The notes under the pieces: generated by a model | Told to the model about the DNA's origin: nothing | The model's database searches: none | Seen by the model: only the letters and a program-made list of their open reading frames with translations | Position numbers and translations under genes: made by a program | DNA from: JAMLIN01 sp041676645 | GTDB taxonomy: Bacteria > Pseudomonadota > Gammaproteobacteria > Burkholderiales > Burkholderiaceae_E | NCBI GenBank assembly: GCA_041676645.1 | Contig: JBAYRO010000139.1 | Span: 1-6,471 of the forward strand | Direction of reading: 5' to 3' | DNA length: 6,471 nucleotides | In this document: positions 1 to 6,349 of the stretch, in pieces | How the letters are laid out: every line of letters begins with the position of its first letter | How positions within the stretch are numbered: position 1 is the first letter of the stretch

Positions 1-512
1 TCGGCCCGGCGATGCGACTGCAGTTCGAGGACGTGCTCACGGTGCGCTACCAGATCCAGGAAGTCCTGCGGATCGGCCGTACCGACGACCCCGCGACGAT
101 TCGCGAGGAGATCGACCGCTATGCGCACCTCGTTCCCGACGGCAGCTGCTGGTGCGCCACCCTGATGATCGAGGAGCCCGCCACCGAGGCGCGCCGGCGG
201 GTGCTGCCCTTGCTGCACGTCGCCGTCCCGGATATCCATCTCGACCTGGGCGGCATCCACCGCGTCGCGGTCCGCGCCAACCACGACCTGCCACGCAAGC
301 AGCGCGAGCGACCCGCGGCCGTGCATTTCCTGCGCTTCGACTTCGGCGAGCAGGCGCGCTCGCTATTGCTCGCCGGATCGCCCGTCGCGATCGGCTGCGA
401 CCACGAGCACTATCGCTGGCGCGCGAAGGTCCCGTCCGAGACGCTCGGCCGACTGATGCGCGACATCAGCCGCAACACCAATCCCGCCACGCGTCGCCCG
501 GACCACTACTGA
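1..512 (+). CDS. DUF3501 family protein, 5'-truncated by the window edge
   Basis: The visible 169 or so residues match my knowledge of the DUF3501 family: GPAMRLQFEDVLTVRYQIQE, then a central stretch with ATLMIE, and near the end VHFLRFDFGEQARSLL followed by a DHEHYRWRAKVP segment. The frame is already open before the first ATG at position 12: the preceding codons read Gly-Pro-Ala, which fits the family's conserved GPxMxLxFE run. No Shine-Dalgarno sequence is visible before that ATG. So the real start lies upstream and perhaps 30-40 residues are missing. The stop is TGA at 510-512. The function is not established. Family genes often sit beside rubrerythrin and Fe-S oxidoreductase (heterodisulfide reductase or GlpC-like) genes, which suggests a redox or oxidative-stress setting; those neighbours would be to the left, out of view. 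There is no signal peptide or membrane segment in the visible part, so it is probably cytoplasmic. The gene converges on rpoD. Confidence 0.8.
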   Translation, partial: GPAMRLQFEDVLTVRYQIQEVLRIGRTDDPATIREEIDRYAHLVPDGSCWCATLMIEEPATEARRRVLPLLHVAVPDIHLDLGGIHRVAVRANHDLPRKQRERPAAVHFLRFDFGEQARSLLLAGSPVAIGCDHEHYRWRAKVPSETLGRLMRDISRNTNPATRRPDHY

Positions 513-520
513 ACGCGCTG

Positions 521-586
521 AGGCGGGGACGCCGAAGACAGTACGGTTGTACGGCAAGGCGCTCCCAACGCCGCCATGCGCCCGAA
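521..586. repeat. Palindromic intergenic repeat, copy 1
   Basis: This 66-base block begins 8 bases after the DUF3501 stop codon and recurs at 631-694 with about five differences, including two single-base indels. Its core is CGAAGACAGTACGGTTGTAC, with GTAC-GGTT-GTAC at the centre. The flanking arms are imperfect here (GGGACGCC against GGCGCTCCC). It has the look of the palindromic intergenic repeats scattered in beta- and gammaproteobacterial genomes, but I cannot name a family with certainty. It is non-coding as far as I can see. Confidence 0.75.
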
Positions 587-699
587 TCCGCGCCCGTCTT
601 GACCCGGCTTCGCGGTTCGGGCGCAGGACAAGGCGGGGCGCCGAAGACAGTACGGTTGTACGGCGAGGCGCCCCAACGCGGTCATGCGCCCGAACCGCG
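577..699. terminator. Nested inverted repeats between convergent genes, possible bidirectional terminator
   Basis: The segment 611-625 (CGCGGTTCGGGCGCA) has two complementary partners. The left one at 577-592 pairs through 15 bases with one bulged T at 587 and an 18-base loop. The right one at 685-699 is a perfect 15-base match that encloses the second repeat copy and its own stem (GGGGCGCC at 635-642 with GGCGCCCC at 667-674). Only one outer pairing can form at a time. The position between two converging stop codons (512 and 708) suits a bidirectional transcription end. No T-tract follows on either strand, so this is not a textbook intrinsic terminator; the terminator role is inferred from position and structure. 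Confidence 0.5.
631..694. repeat. Palindromic intergenic repeat, copy 2
   Basis: This is the second copy of the block at 521-586, offset by 108-109 bases. It carries a perfect 8-base outer stem (635-642 with 667-674) around a 24-base loop containing GTAC-GGTT-GTAC at 650-661. The perfect arms make this the better-preserved unit; copy 1 has drifted or lost symmetry through indels. Confidence 0.75.
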
Positions 700-707
700 G
701 AGCCGCA

Positions 708-3566
708 TCAGGGTTGGCCTTCGAGGAAGCTTTTCAGCTTGTCAGCCCGACTCGGGTGACGCAGCTTCCTCAGCGCCTTGGCTTCGATCTGGCGGATCCG
801 CTCGCGGGTGACGTCGAACTGCTTGCCGACTTCCTCGAGCGTGTGGTCGGTGCTCATCTCGACGCCGAAGCGCATCCGCAGGACCTTGGCTTCGCGCGGG
901 GTGAGCGAATCCAGGACTTCCTTGACGACATCGCGCATCGACTCGTGCAGGGCGGCGTCGGCCGGCGCGAGCGTGGCGGTGTCCTCGATGAAGTCGCCCA
1001 GGTGCGAATCGTCGTCGTCGCCGATCGGCGTCTCCATCGAGATCGGTTCCTTGGCGATCTTGAGGATCTTGCGGATCTTGTCCTCGGGCATCTCCATCTT
1101 CTCGGCCAGGGTCGCCGGATCGGGCTCGTTGCCGGTTTCCTGCAGGATCTGGCGCGAGATCCGGTTCATCTTGTTGATCGTCTCGATCATGTGGACCGGA
1201 ATGCGGATGGTGCGGGCCTGGTCGGCGATCGAACGGGTGATCGCCTGCCGGATCCACCAGGTGGCGTAGGTGGAGAACTTGAAGCCGCGACGGAACTCGA
1301 ACTTGTCGACCGCCTTCATCAGGCCGATGTTGCCTTCCTGGATCAGGTCGAGGAACTGCAGGCCGCGGTTGGTGTACTTCTTGGCGATGGAGATGACCAG
1401 CCGCAGGTTGGCCTCGGTCATCTCGCGCTTGGCGCGGCGGGCGCGGGCCTCGCCGGCGGCCATCTGGCGATAGATGTCCTTGAGGTCGCCCAGCGGCAGC
1501 ACCACCCGCGCCTCGAGATCGATGAGTCGCTGCTGGAGATCCTGGATCGAGGGGATCGAACGCTCGAGCACGTCGACATAGGCGGGCGCCGCGGCGGCTT
1601 CGCGCTCGGCCCACTGCAGGTCGGTTTCATTGCCCGGGAACGAAGCGATGAAATGCTGGTGCGTCATGCCGACCTTGGATACGCAGATGTCGCGGATCTC
1701 GCGCTCGAGGCGACGGACCTCCTCGACCTGGCTGCGCAGCGTGTCGCAAAGGCGCTCGACGACCTTCGCGGTGAAGCGGATCGTCATGAACTCGTTCTGG
1801 ATCTCTTCCTGCGCCTTGACGTAGGGCCGGGACTTGTAGCCGTCCGACTCGTAGGCCTGGCGCATGCGGTCGAACCACGCCTCGATCGCGTCGAACTTGA
1901 CCATCGCCGCGGCCTGGAGTTCGCTCAGGCGCGCAACCTGCGCGGCCTTGATCGATTCGCCATCGTCATCGACATCCTCCGGTTTCGGGCCGAACTCGAG
2001 GTCTTCCTCGGCGTTGTCGTCGAGCAGGCCGTCGATGAGCTCGTCGATGCGCATCTCGCCGGCGCGGATCTTGGTGACGTCGGCGATCACCTCGGCGATG
2101 GTGGTCGGGCAGGCGGAGATCGCCCCGATCATGTGCTTGAGGCCGTTCTCGATGCGCTTGGCGATCGCGATCTCGCCCTCGCGGGTGAGCAGTTCGACCG
2201 AGCCCATCTCGCGCATGTACATGCGCACCGGGTCGGTGGTGCGACCGAACTCCGAATCGACGGTCGAGAGCGCCGCCTCGGCTTCCTCTTCGGAGTCGTC
2301 GTCCGATGAGTTGACCGGGGTGCTGTCGCTCATCAGGAGCGTCTCGGCATCGGGCGCCTGTTCATAGACCTGGATGCCCATGTCGCTGAAGGTGCCGATG
2401 ATCGACTCGAGCGATTCCGGATCGTTCAGGTCCTCGGGGAGATGGTCGTTGATCTCGGCATAGGTCAGGAAGTTGCGCTCCTTGCCCATCTTGATCAGCA
2501 CGCGCAGGTTCTTGCGGGTGGATTCGCGATCGGCATCGGAAATGTTCGGCTTGCCGCCGAACTCGCGCAGCAGGGCCTTGTCGCGACCGCGAGCACCCCG
2601 GCGACCCTTGGTCGCGGGCTTGCGCACTTCGGCGACCGGCGGCAGTTCGACGGAGTCGTCGCCGTCGCCATCCCCATCGTTGTCGGTATCGACGAAATCG
2701 GTATCGGCGACCCGCATGCTCTTGTCCGCAGCGCGGTCGACGAGTTCCTGCAGGCGATCGACCTCGTCGGTGCTCACCGATGCGGCCTTGGCGGCGGCCT
2801 TGCGCGGACGTCCCGGCTTCGCGGCGGCCTTGGTGGCGGTCGCGGTTTTCCTGGCGGCGGTCCCGGTGGCCTTGCTCGCGGCAGCCTTCGTGGCCTTCGT
2901 GGCGGTGGCCTTCGTGGCGGCGGCTTTCGTTGCGCCCGCCTTCGTAGCCGTTGCCTTGCTGGCCGCGGTTTTCGTCGCGGTGGCCTTGCTTGCGGCCGAC
3001 TTCGTTGCGGCCGTCTTGCTTGCGGTGGTTTTCGTGGCGGCCGATTTCGTTGCCGGCTTCTTCACCGCAGTCTTGGCGGCGGCTGCGCTGGAAGCGCTCG
3101 TGGTCCTGGCGGCCGGGGTCGACTTCGCCTGGGTCGACTTCACGGCAGCGGGCTTCGCGGCCGGCGTCCTGGCGGCGCTGGCCGTCCTGGGCGCCGCCTT
3201 GCTGCCCGCCTTGGCGGCGGTGGTCCTGGCCGTGGTGGCCGGCTCGGCCTTCACCGAAGCCTTCGAGGCGGTCTTGCCGGCGGCCTTGGCCACGGCCCGG
3301 GCGCCTGCGGCGGGGCTGGCGGCAGTACGGGCGGCAGGCATCCGGGCGGGCGCCTTCACGGCGGCCGGCCGGGCCGATGATTTCGCCGCCGGCGACTTGC
3401 CTGCCGCGGATTTCGCCGTCGATCTCGCCGTCGTCTTCCCGACCCCGTCGACCTGATCGACCTGATCGACCTTGGTCTTCTCGACCTTCCCGACCTTGCT
3501 TGCCGCCGGCTTCGCCTGTCGGCCTGTTCGGGAAGAAGCGCTCGAAGTCAGTTTCTTTGTCGCCAC
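708..3566 (-). CDS. rpoD: RNA polymerase primary sigma factor RpoD (sigma70) with very long Lys/Ala-rich N-terminus
   Basis: This is the housekeeping sigma factor, which binds core RNA polymerase and recognises -35 and -10 promoter elements. All sigma70 regions are present in the 952 residues: region 1.1 at about 345-410 (RKNLRVLIKMGKERNFLTYA), 1.2 at about 440-475 (DPVRMYMREMG), the non-conserved region at about 476-700, region 2 at about 715-790 (core-binding and -10 motifs FLDLIQEGNIGLMKAVDKF and TYATWWIRQAITRSI), region 3 at about 795-870, and region 4 at about 880-950 (LRMRFGV, then the helix-turn-helix TLEEVGKQFDVTRERIRQIE). E. coli RpoD has 613 residues; the excess is mostly N-terminal. 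Residues 1-260 are rich in Lys, Ala, Thr and Ser, with a five-residue repeat at 174-236; an Asp-rich stretch (293-304) follows. Lys/Ala-rich extensions are known in Burkholderiales RpoD, though this one seems long. The GTG start at 3564-3566 has AAGAGG six bases upstream. rpoD is the last gene of the operon and probably has its own promoters in the leader. Confidence 0.97.
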   Translation of the reverse strand: MATKKLTSSASSRTGRQAKPAASKVGKVEKTKVDQVDQVDGVGKTTARSTAKSAAGKSPAAKSSARPAAVKAPARMPAARTAASPAAGARAVAKAAGKTASKASVKAEPATTARTTAAKAGSKAAPRTASAARTPAAKPAAVKSTQAKSTPAARTTSASSAAAAKTAVKKPATKSAATKTTASKTAATKSAASKATATKTAASKATATKAGATKAAATKATATKATKAAASKATGTAARKTATATKAAAKPGRPRKAAAKAASVSTDEVDRLQELVDRAADKSMRVADTDFVDTDNDGDGDGDDSVELPPVAEVRKPATKGRRGARGRDKALLREFGGKPNISDADRESTRKNLRVLIKMGKERNFLTYAEINDHLPEDLNDPESLESIIGTFSDMGIQVYEQAPDAETLLMSDSTPVNSSDDDSEEEAEAALSTVDSEFGRTTDPVRMYMREMGSVELLTREGEIAIAKRIENGLKHMIGAISACPTTIAEVIADVTKIRAGEMRIDELIDGLLDDNAEEDLEFGPKPEDVDDDGESIKAAQVARLSELQAAAMVKFDAIEAWFDRMRQAYESDGYKSRPYVKAQEEIQNEFMTIRFTAKVVERLCDTLRSQVEEVRRLEREIRDICVSKVGMTHQHFIASFPGNETDLQWAEREAAAAPAYVDVLERSIPSIQDLQQRLIDLEARVVLPLGDLKDIYRQMAAGEARARRAKREMTEANLRLVISIAKKYTNRGLQFLDLIQEGNIGLMKAVDKFEFRRGFKFSTYATWWIRQAITRSIADQARTIRIPVHMIETINKMNRISRQILQETGNEPDPATLAEKMEMPEDKIRKILKIAKEPISMETPIGDDDDSHLGDFIEDTATLAPADAALHESMRDVVKEVLDSLTPREAKVLRMRFGVEMSTDHTLEEVGKQFDVTRERIRQIEAKALRKLRHPSRADKLKSFLEGQP
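2655..2690 (-). other. Asp/Gly-rich stretch in RpoD (DTDNDGDGDGDD)
   Basis: RpoD residues 293-304 alternate Asp with Gly, Thr or Asn and include D-x-D-x-D-G, the spacing seen in calcium-binding loops such as EF-hands and thrombospondin type 3 repeats. It lies between the basic N-terminal tail and region 1.1. A simple acidic linker that balances the basic tail is the more likely explanation; calcium binding is only a resemblance. Confidence 0.6.
2859..3047 (-). repeat. Degenerate 15-bp tandem repeat inside rpoD (Lys-x-x-Ala-Ser/Thr units)
   Basis: RpoD residues 174-236 are built from twelve five-residue units of the form K-x-x-A-S/T (KSAAT, KTTAS, KTAAT, KSAAS, KATAT and so on), with one short three-residue unit (KAT, residues 224-226) and a final KATGT. 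At DNA level this is a degenerate 15-base period. It resembles the Lys/Ala repeat tails of bacterial histone H1-like proteins and AlgP, which bind DNA through charge. A nucleic-acid contact role here is inference. Such tracts can change length by slippage. Confidence 0.85.
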
Positions 3567-3572
3567 GGATTA

Positions 3573-3578
3573 CCTCTT
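3573..3578 (-). promoter_or_regulatory. Ribosome binding site of rpoD
   Basis: AAGAGG on the minus strand stands six bases before the GTG codon at 3564-3566. It decides the start: without it, an internal Met such as residue 77 or 284 could have been chosen and most of the repeat tail would be left out of the protein. Confidence 0.75.
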
Positions 3579-3588
3579 GGTCGCGCCG

Positions 3589-3609
3589 GTCCGGCCCCGA
3601 TGGCCGGAC
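3589..3609 (-). promoter_or_regulatory. Hairpin in the rpoD leader next to the ribosome binding site
   Basis: A perfect 8-base stem (GTCCGGCC with GGCCGGAC) closes a five-base loop and ends ten bases upstream of the rpoD Shine-Dalgarno sequence. In the mRNA it would be very stable. It could influence translation or mRNA decay; that role is inferred. Confidence 0.5.
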
Positions 3610-3652
3610 TGGAAATCGTTTGCCTGCCCATGCCGCCGCGGTCGATGCGGGT

Positions 3653-3711
3653 CCCGACATCGGCGGGCCAGCATGGGTCGCCCGCGGGCCCGACACCGGC
3701 GGGCTCGCATG
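3653..3711. repeat. Imperfect direct repeat in the rpoD leader
   Basis: Two 23-base copies, at 3653-3675 and 3689-3711, match at 20 of 23 positions (core CCGACAYCGGCGGGC, ending GCATG) and lie 36 bases apart. A 10-base palindrome, GCCCGCGGGC, sits at the junction (3680-3689). They may be a local duplication or paired protein sites; I recognise no known operator. Confidence 0.55.
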
Positions 3712-3760
3712 CAGAATCGAAAGACGTCATGGCAAAGGCAGCAAGGTTCGCCCCCGCAAA

Positions 3761-3788
3761 GTATCGGGGCGCACTCCTGCCGCTCAAG
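3761..3788 (-). promoter_or_regulatory. Candidate sigma32-type (heat-shock) promoter for rpoD
   Basis: On the minus strand CTTGAGC (3782-3788) is followed after 12 bases by CCCCGATAC (3761-3769). The sigma32 consensus is CTTGAAA and CCCCATNT with a similar spacer; the groE promoter has the same 12-base gap counted this way. E. coli rpoD also has a heat-shock promoter upstream of the gene, within dnaG. A weaker sigma70 reading of the same DNA (TTGAGC, 18 bases, TACTTT) is possible. An inverted repeat (CGCCCC at 3749-3754, GGGGCG at 3766-3771) overlaps the -10 part. A start near 3755 would give a leader of roughly 190 bases. Confidence 0.4.
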
Positions 3789-3826
3789 GTCATGCTCTTG
3801 CGTTGGTTAGATCGGGGTAACTTTCC

Positions 3827-3835
3827 ATTTTATCA
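3827..3835 (-). promoter_or_regulatory. Candidate extended -10 promoter for rpoD
   Basis: The minus strand reads TGATAAAAT, an extended -10 (TGn plus TAAAAT, five of six matches to TATAAT). Its TGA is also the dnaG stop codon. The surrounding 60 bases are clearly more AT-rich than the rest of the window, as expected for a promoter. I see no good -35 hexamer at 16-18 bases, which an extended -10 can tolerate. It would give rpoD a sigma70-dependent transcript with a leader of about 250 bases. Confidence 0.4.
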
Positions 3836-5791
3836 AGTCTGCCGAGCTAAAGCCATAAGTTCTTGATATTTCAAGCGATCGGCTTCGGTTTCAAGTCCGG
3901 TCACGATCAGTGCGTCGATCTGCGCCCGCAGGTCGCGCTGGCGCAGCTGCGCCAGCGCATCGCGAATCTCGGCAAGGGCCTCGTCCTCGGCGAGCCGGGC
4001 GATCGCCACGGGGTCGCGGGCCGCGTCGTCGCGGGCCCGGGCCACATCCTCCGGCGCGGTCGCCGCCAGCGCGGTGCAGGCCGCCTCGAAGTCGGCTCCG
4101 GCCGGCAGGCGGGCGAGCTCGGCGAACCAGGCGGCGAGATCGGCCGGCAGATAGGACGCCGTCGCGGCCTCGATCGCCAGCGCCGGATAGCGCGCCCCCA
4201 GCAGGCGCAGGCGGCGCTCCAGGTCGGGGCGCCGCGCCGGCGGCCGCGGCCGGAACGCGCCGCCGGAGTCGCCGCCGAACGCGCCCCGCCGGCCTCGCCC
4301 GCCGCCACGGCCGGACCAGGCTTCGCCGCGACCGCCGCCGCGGGCGCGGGTCGCGCTCCACGCGGGCTCGCCATCCTGGCGGCCGGATCGGCCGACATGG
4401 CCATCGCCCCGGGCGACGGGCGGACCGTCGGCGCGCTGCGCCCGGCCGGCCGCAGCCCCGGCGCGGGGAAAGCGCGCATCCCGACTCTCGGCGGCCTCCT
4501 CGAGATAGGCATCGAGTTCCTCGCGACCGATGCCGGCGGCCGCCGCGAGCGCATGGCCGATCTGCAGGCGCAGCCCGGGCGCGCCGAGCGCCTCGAGCAG
4601 GGGCGCGGCCTGGGCGAGCATCCGCGCCCGCCCTTCGGCGGTCTCGAGGTCGTTGCCGTCGCGCAGGGCCTGCAGGAGATAGGCCGAGAGCGGCGTTGCA
4701 GCGGCAATCCGGGCGGCGAAACCATCGGCGCCATGCGCGCGCACGAAACTGTCGGGATCATGCTCGGCGGGCAGGAACATGAAGTCGATGCGCTTGATGT
4801 CGCTCGCATGCGGCAGGCAGTTCTGCAGGGCCCGCCAGGCCGCCTTGCGCCCGGCCGCATCGCCGTCGAAGGCGAACACCACCCGGTCGACCAGGCGCAG
4901 CAGCTTGCGGACATGCTCGCCGGTGGTCGCGGTGCCCAGCGTGGCCACCGCATTGCCGATTCCGTGCTCGGCGAGCATGACCACGTCCATGTAGCCCTCG
5001 ACGACGATGGCGCAGCCTTCGCGGCGCAGGGCGTCGCGAGCCTCGTAGAGGCCGTAGAGCTCGCGTCCCTTCGAGAACACCTCGGTCTCGGGTGAGTTCA
5101 GGTACTTGGGCTCGCCCCGATCGAGCACCCGGCCGCCGAAGGCGATCACCTGGCCGCGCGGATTGCGCAGCGGAAACATGATCCGGTCGCGGAACCAGTC
5201 GTAGCGCCTGCGCCGCTCGGCGGTCGGCGCCCGATCGCCATCGTCCTCGGGCTCCCTCACCAGGCCGGCGCCGAGCAGGGCCGGCGCTGAGTAGTCGGGC
5301 ACCGCCGCTTCGAGCGGTCGCCAGCCCTCCGGCGCATAGCCGATGCCGTAGCGGGCAGCGGTTGCGCCGGACAGGCCTCGCCCCTTCAGGTAGTCGATCG
5401 CCCGCTGGCTGTCGGCGAGCCGCCGCTTGTAGAAGCGCGCCGCGACCGAAAGCGATTCCAGCACCCCCGGATCGCGTCGCTGCGGCGCTTCGCCGCCACG
5501 CTCGCGCGGCACGTCCAGCCCCGCCTGCTGGGCGAGTTCACCCACCGCATCGACGAAGCCGAGCCCGGCATGATCCATCAGGAAGCCGATGGCGCTGCCA
5601 TGGGCGCCGCAGCCGAAGCAGTGGTAGAACTGCTTGGTCGGGCTGACCGTGAACGACGGCGATTTCTCGGCATGAAAGGGGCACAGGCCGAGCAGGTTGG
5701 CACCGGCGCGGCGCAGCTTGACGTAGCGACCGACGACCTCGGCGACGTCGGTGCGCGCGAGCAGATCGTCGATGAAGGGCTGCGGAATCAA
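3833..5791 (-). CDS. dnaG: DNA primase DnaG
   Basis: DnaG makes the RNA primers for lagging-strand synthesis and is recruited by the DnaB helicase. The 652 residues show the N-terminal zinc-binding domain with ligands C37, H40, C58 and C61 (CPFHAEKSP, FYHCFGCG), then the RNA polymerase core with the YLNSPET basic motif at 230-236 and the Toprim fold. The metal-binding residues E265 (VVEGYMD), D309 and D311 (FAFDGD), and D345 and D347 (HDPDSF) all fall at the same numbers as in E. coli DnaG. A low-complexity Gly/Arg linker (about 436-522, with several RGG or RGGG motifs) leads to the C-terminal helicase-binding domain (523-652). The length is slightly above the E. coli protein. The start is TTG at 5789-5791, chosen because AGGAGGT precedes it and because the protein then begins IPQPFIDDLLART as expected for betaproteobacteria. 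It follows yqeY by 86 bases and precedes rpoD by 266, so co-transcription with yqeY is likely. Confidence 0.97.
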   Translation of the reverse strand: MIPQPFIDDLLARTDVAEVVGRYVKLRRAGANLLGLCPFHAEKSPSFTVSPTKQFYHCFGCGAHGSAIGFLMDHAGLGFVDAVGELAQQAGLDVPRERGGEAPQRRDPGVLESLSVAARFYKRRLADSQRAIDYLKGRGLSGATAARYGIGYAPEGWRPLEAAVPDYSAPALLGAGLVREPEDDGDRAPTAERRRRYDWFRDRIMFPLRNPRGQVIAFGGRVLDRGEPKYLNSPETEVFSKGRELYGLYEARDALRREGCAIVVEGYMDVVMLAEHGIGNAVATLGTATTGEHVRKLLRLVDRVVFAFDGDAAGRKAAWRALQNCLPHASDIKRIDFMFLPAEHDPDSFVRAHGADGFAARIAAATPLSAYLLQALRDGNDLETAEGRARMLAQAAPLLEALGAPGLRLQIGHALAAAAGIGREELDAYLEEAAESRDARFPRAGAAAGRAQRADGPPVARGDGHVGRSGRQDGEPAWSATRARGGGRGEAWSGRGGGRGRRGAFGGDSGGAFRPRPPARRPDLERRLRLLGARYPALAIEAATASYLPADLAAWFAELARLPAGADFEAACTALAATAPEDVARARDDAARDPVAIARLAEDEALAEIRDALAQLRQRDLRAQIDALIVTGLETEADRLKYQELMALARQT

Positions 5792-5800
5792 GCCGGGACC

Positions 5801-5807
5801 ACCTCCT
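5801..5807 (-). promoter_or_regulatory. Strong ribosome binding site of dnaG
   Basis: AGGAGGT on the minus strand lies nine bases before the TTG start at 5789-5791. The near-perfect Shine-Dalgarno sequence supports this rare start codon. A strong site with a weak codon may set a modest primase level, since DnaG is needed in low amounts. Confidence 0.75.
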
Positions 5808-5877
5808 CGCTGCGCCCGATGCGATCATGCGCCCGCAGGCGAAACCGTATCGGCGTGAAACCGCGCCCGCGGTATCT

Positions 5878-6324
5878 CTAGGAGGCCAGGCGCTGCCGGA
5901 CCTGGGCCGACACCGCGGCCAGGTCGGCCCTGCCGGCCAGTTTACCGCGCAGCAGGTTCATGACCTTGCCCATGTCGCGCTGGCTGCTCGCGCCGGTTTC
6001 GGCAATGGCCGCATCGATCGCGGCGTCGACCTCGGCCGGTTCGGCCGCCCGCGGCAGGTAGGCCGCCAGAACCTCGATCTCGGCCCGCTCCTTCGCGGCG
6101 AGATCCTCGCGCCCGGCGCCCTCGTACTGGCTCGCCGACTCGCGGCGCTGCTTGATCAGCTTGTCGACGACGGCCACCGTCTGGGCCTCGTCGAGCATGA
6201 TCCGCTCGTCGATCTCGCGCTGCTTGATGGCCGCGATCAGCAGGCGGATGGTGGACAGGCGCCCGGCATCGCGATTGCGCATCGCGAGCTTCATGTCCTC
6301 GGTGATCCGTGCCTTCAGGTCCAT
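5878..6324 (-). CDS. yqeY: GatB/YqeY domain-containing protein
   Basis: The 148-residue protein is of usual family length and all alpha-helical in appearance. The N-terminal part (MDLKARITEDMKLAMRNRD, then STIRLLIAAIKQREID at about 24-39) and the C-terminal part (MGKVMNLLRGKLAGRADLAAVSAQVRQRL, given in pieces: MGKVMNLL near 118-125, GRADLAAVSAQV after it) match the YqeY family. The C-terminal half is related to the tail of GatB, the tRNA-dependent amidotransferase subunit that contacts tRNA. A tRNA-linked role is therefore suspected but unproven. The ATG at 6322-6324 has GAGG five bases upstream (6330-6333). It is the first visible gene of the leftward operon, in the place it usually holds between rpsU and dnaG. 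The group II intron end lies 25 bases upstream, so the ribosome binding site is just outside the intron. Confidence 0.93.
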   Translation of the reverse strand: MDLKARITEDMKLAMRNRDAGRLSTIRLLIAAIKQREIDERIMLDEAQTVAVVDKLIKQRRESASQYEGAGREDLAAKERAEIEVLAAYLPRAAEPAEVDAAIDAAIAETGASSQRDMGKVMNLLRGKLAGRADLAAVSAQVRQRLAS

Positions 6325-6349
6325 GTTCGCCTCGTGCTGGTTGCCGCAG

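Noticed and set aside
12..512. The ATG at position 12 as the true start of the DUF3501 gene
   Set aside because: No ribosome binding site precedes it and the conserved GPxM run of the family continues across it, so the gene begins outside the window.
684..2309. A 541-codon open frame on the plus strand, opposite rpoD
   Set aside because: It lies fully antisense to conserved sigma70 regions, is rich in Leu, Asp, Arg and Gly as expected from the mirrored codon bias of GC-rich DNA, and shows no family motif.
2442..3456. Two long plus-strand frames opposite the repeat region of rpoD
   Set aside because: Their Gly/Leu/Arg and Ala/Val-rich repeats are the reverse reading of the Lys/Ala repeat; no ribosome binding site or domain supports them.
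2362..3696. A 444-codon minus-strand frame overlapping the N-terminal part of rpoD
   Set aside because: It is a shifted reading of the same repeats. The rpoD frame continues into sigma regions and has a good ribosome binding site, while this one has neither.
3862..3875. Palindrome CTTGATATTTCAAG near the end of dnaG as an operator
   Set aside because: The five-base arms lie in codons near the end of dnaG and match no operator I know; chance is sufficient in this AT-rich patch.
3863..5095. A 410-codon plus-strand frame opposite dnaG
   Set aside because: It is antisense to the Toprim domain and the linker, has no recognisable domain, and is a GC-rich shadow.
5792..5877. A promoter or terminator in the yqeY-dnaG spacer
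   Set aside because: Apart from the dnaG ribosome binding site I see no convincing -35/-10 pair and no stem with a T-tract, so co-transcription is the simpler view.
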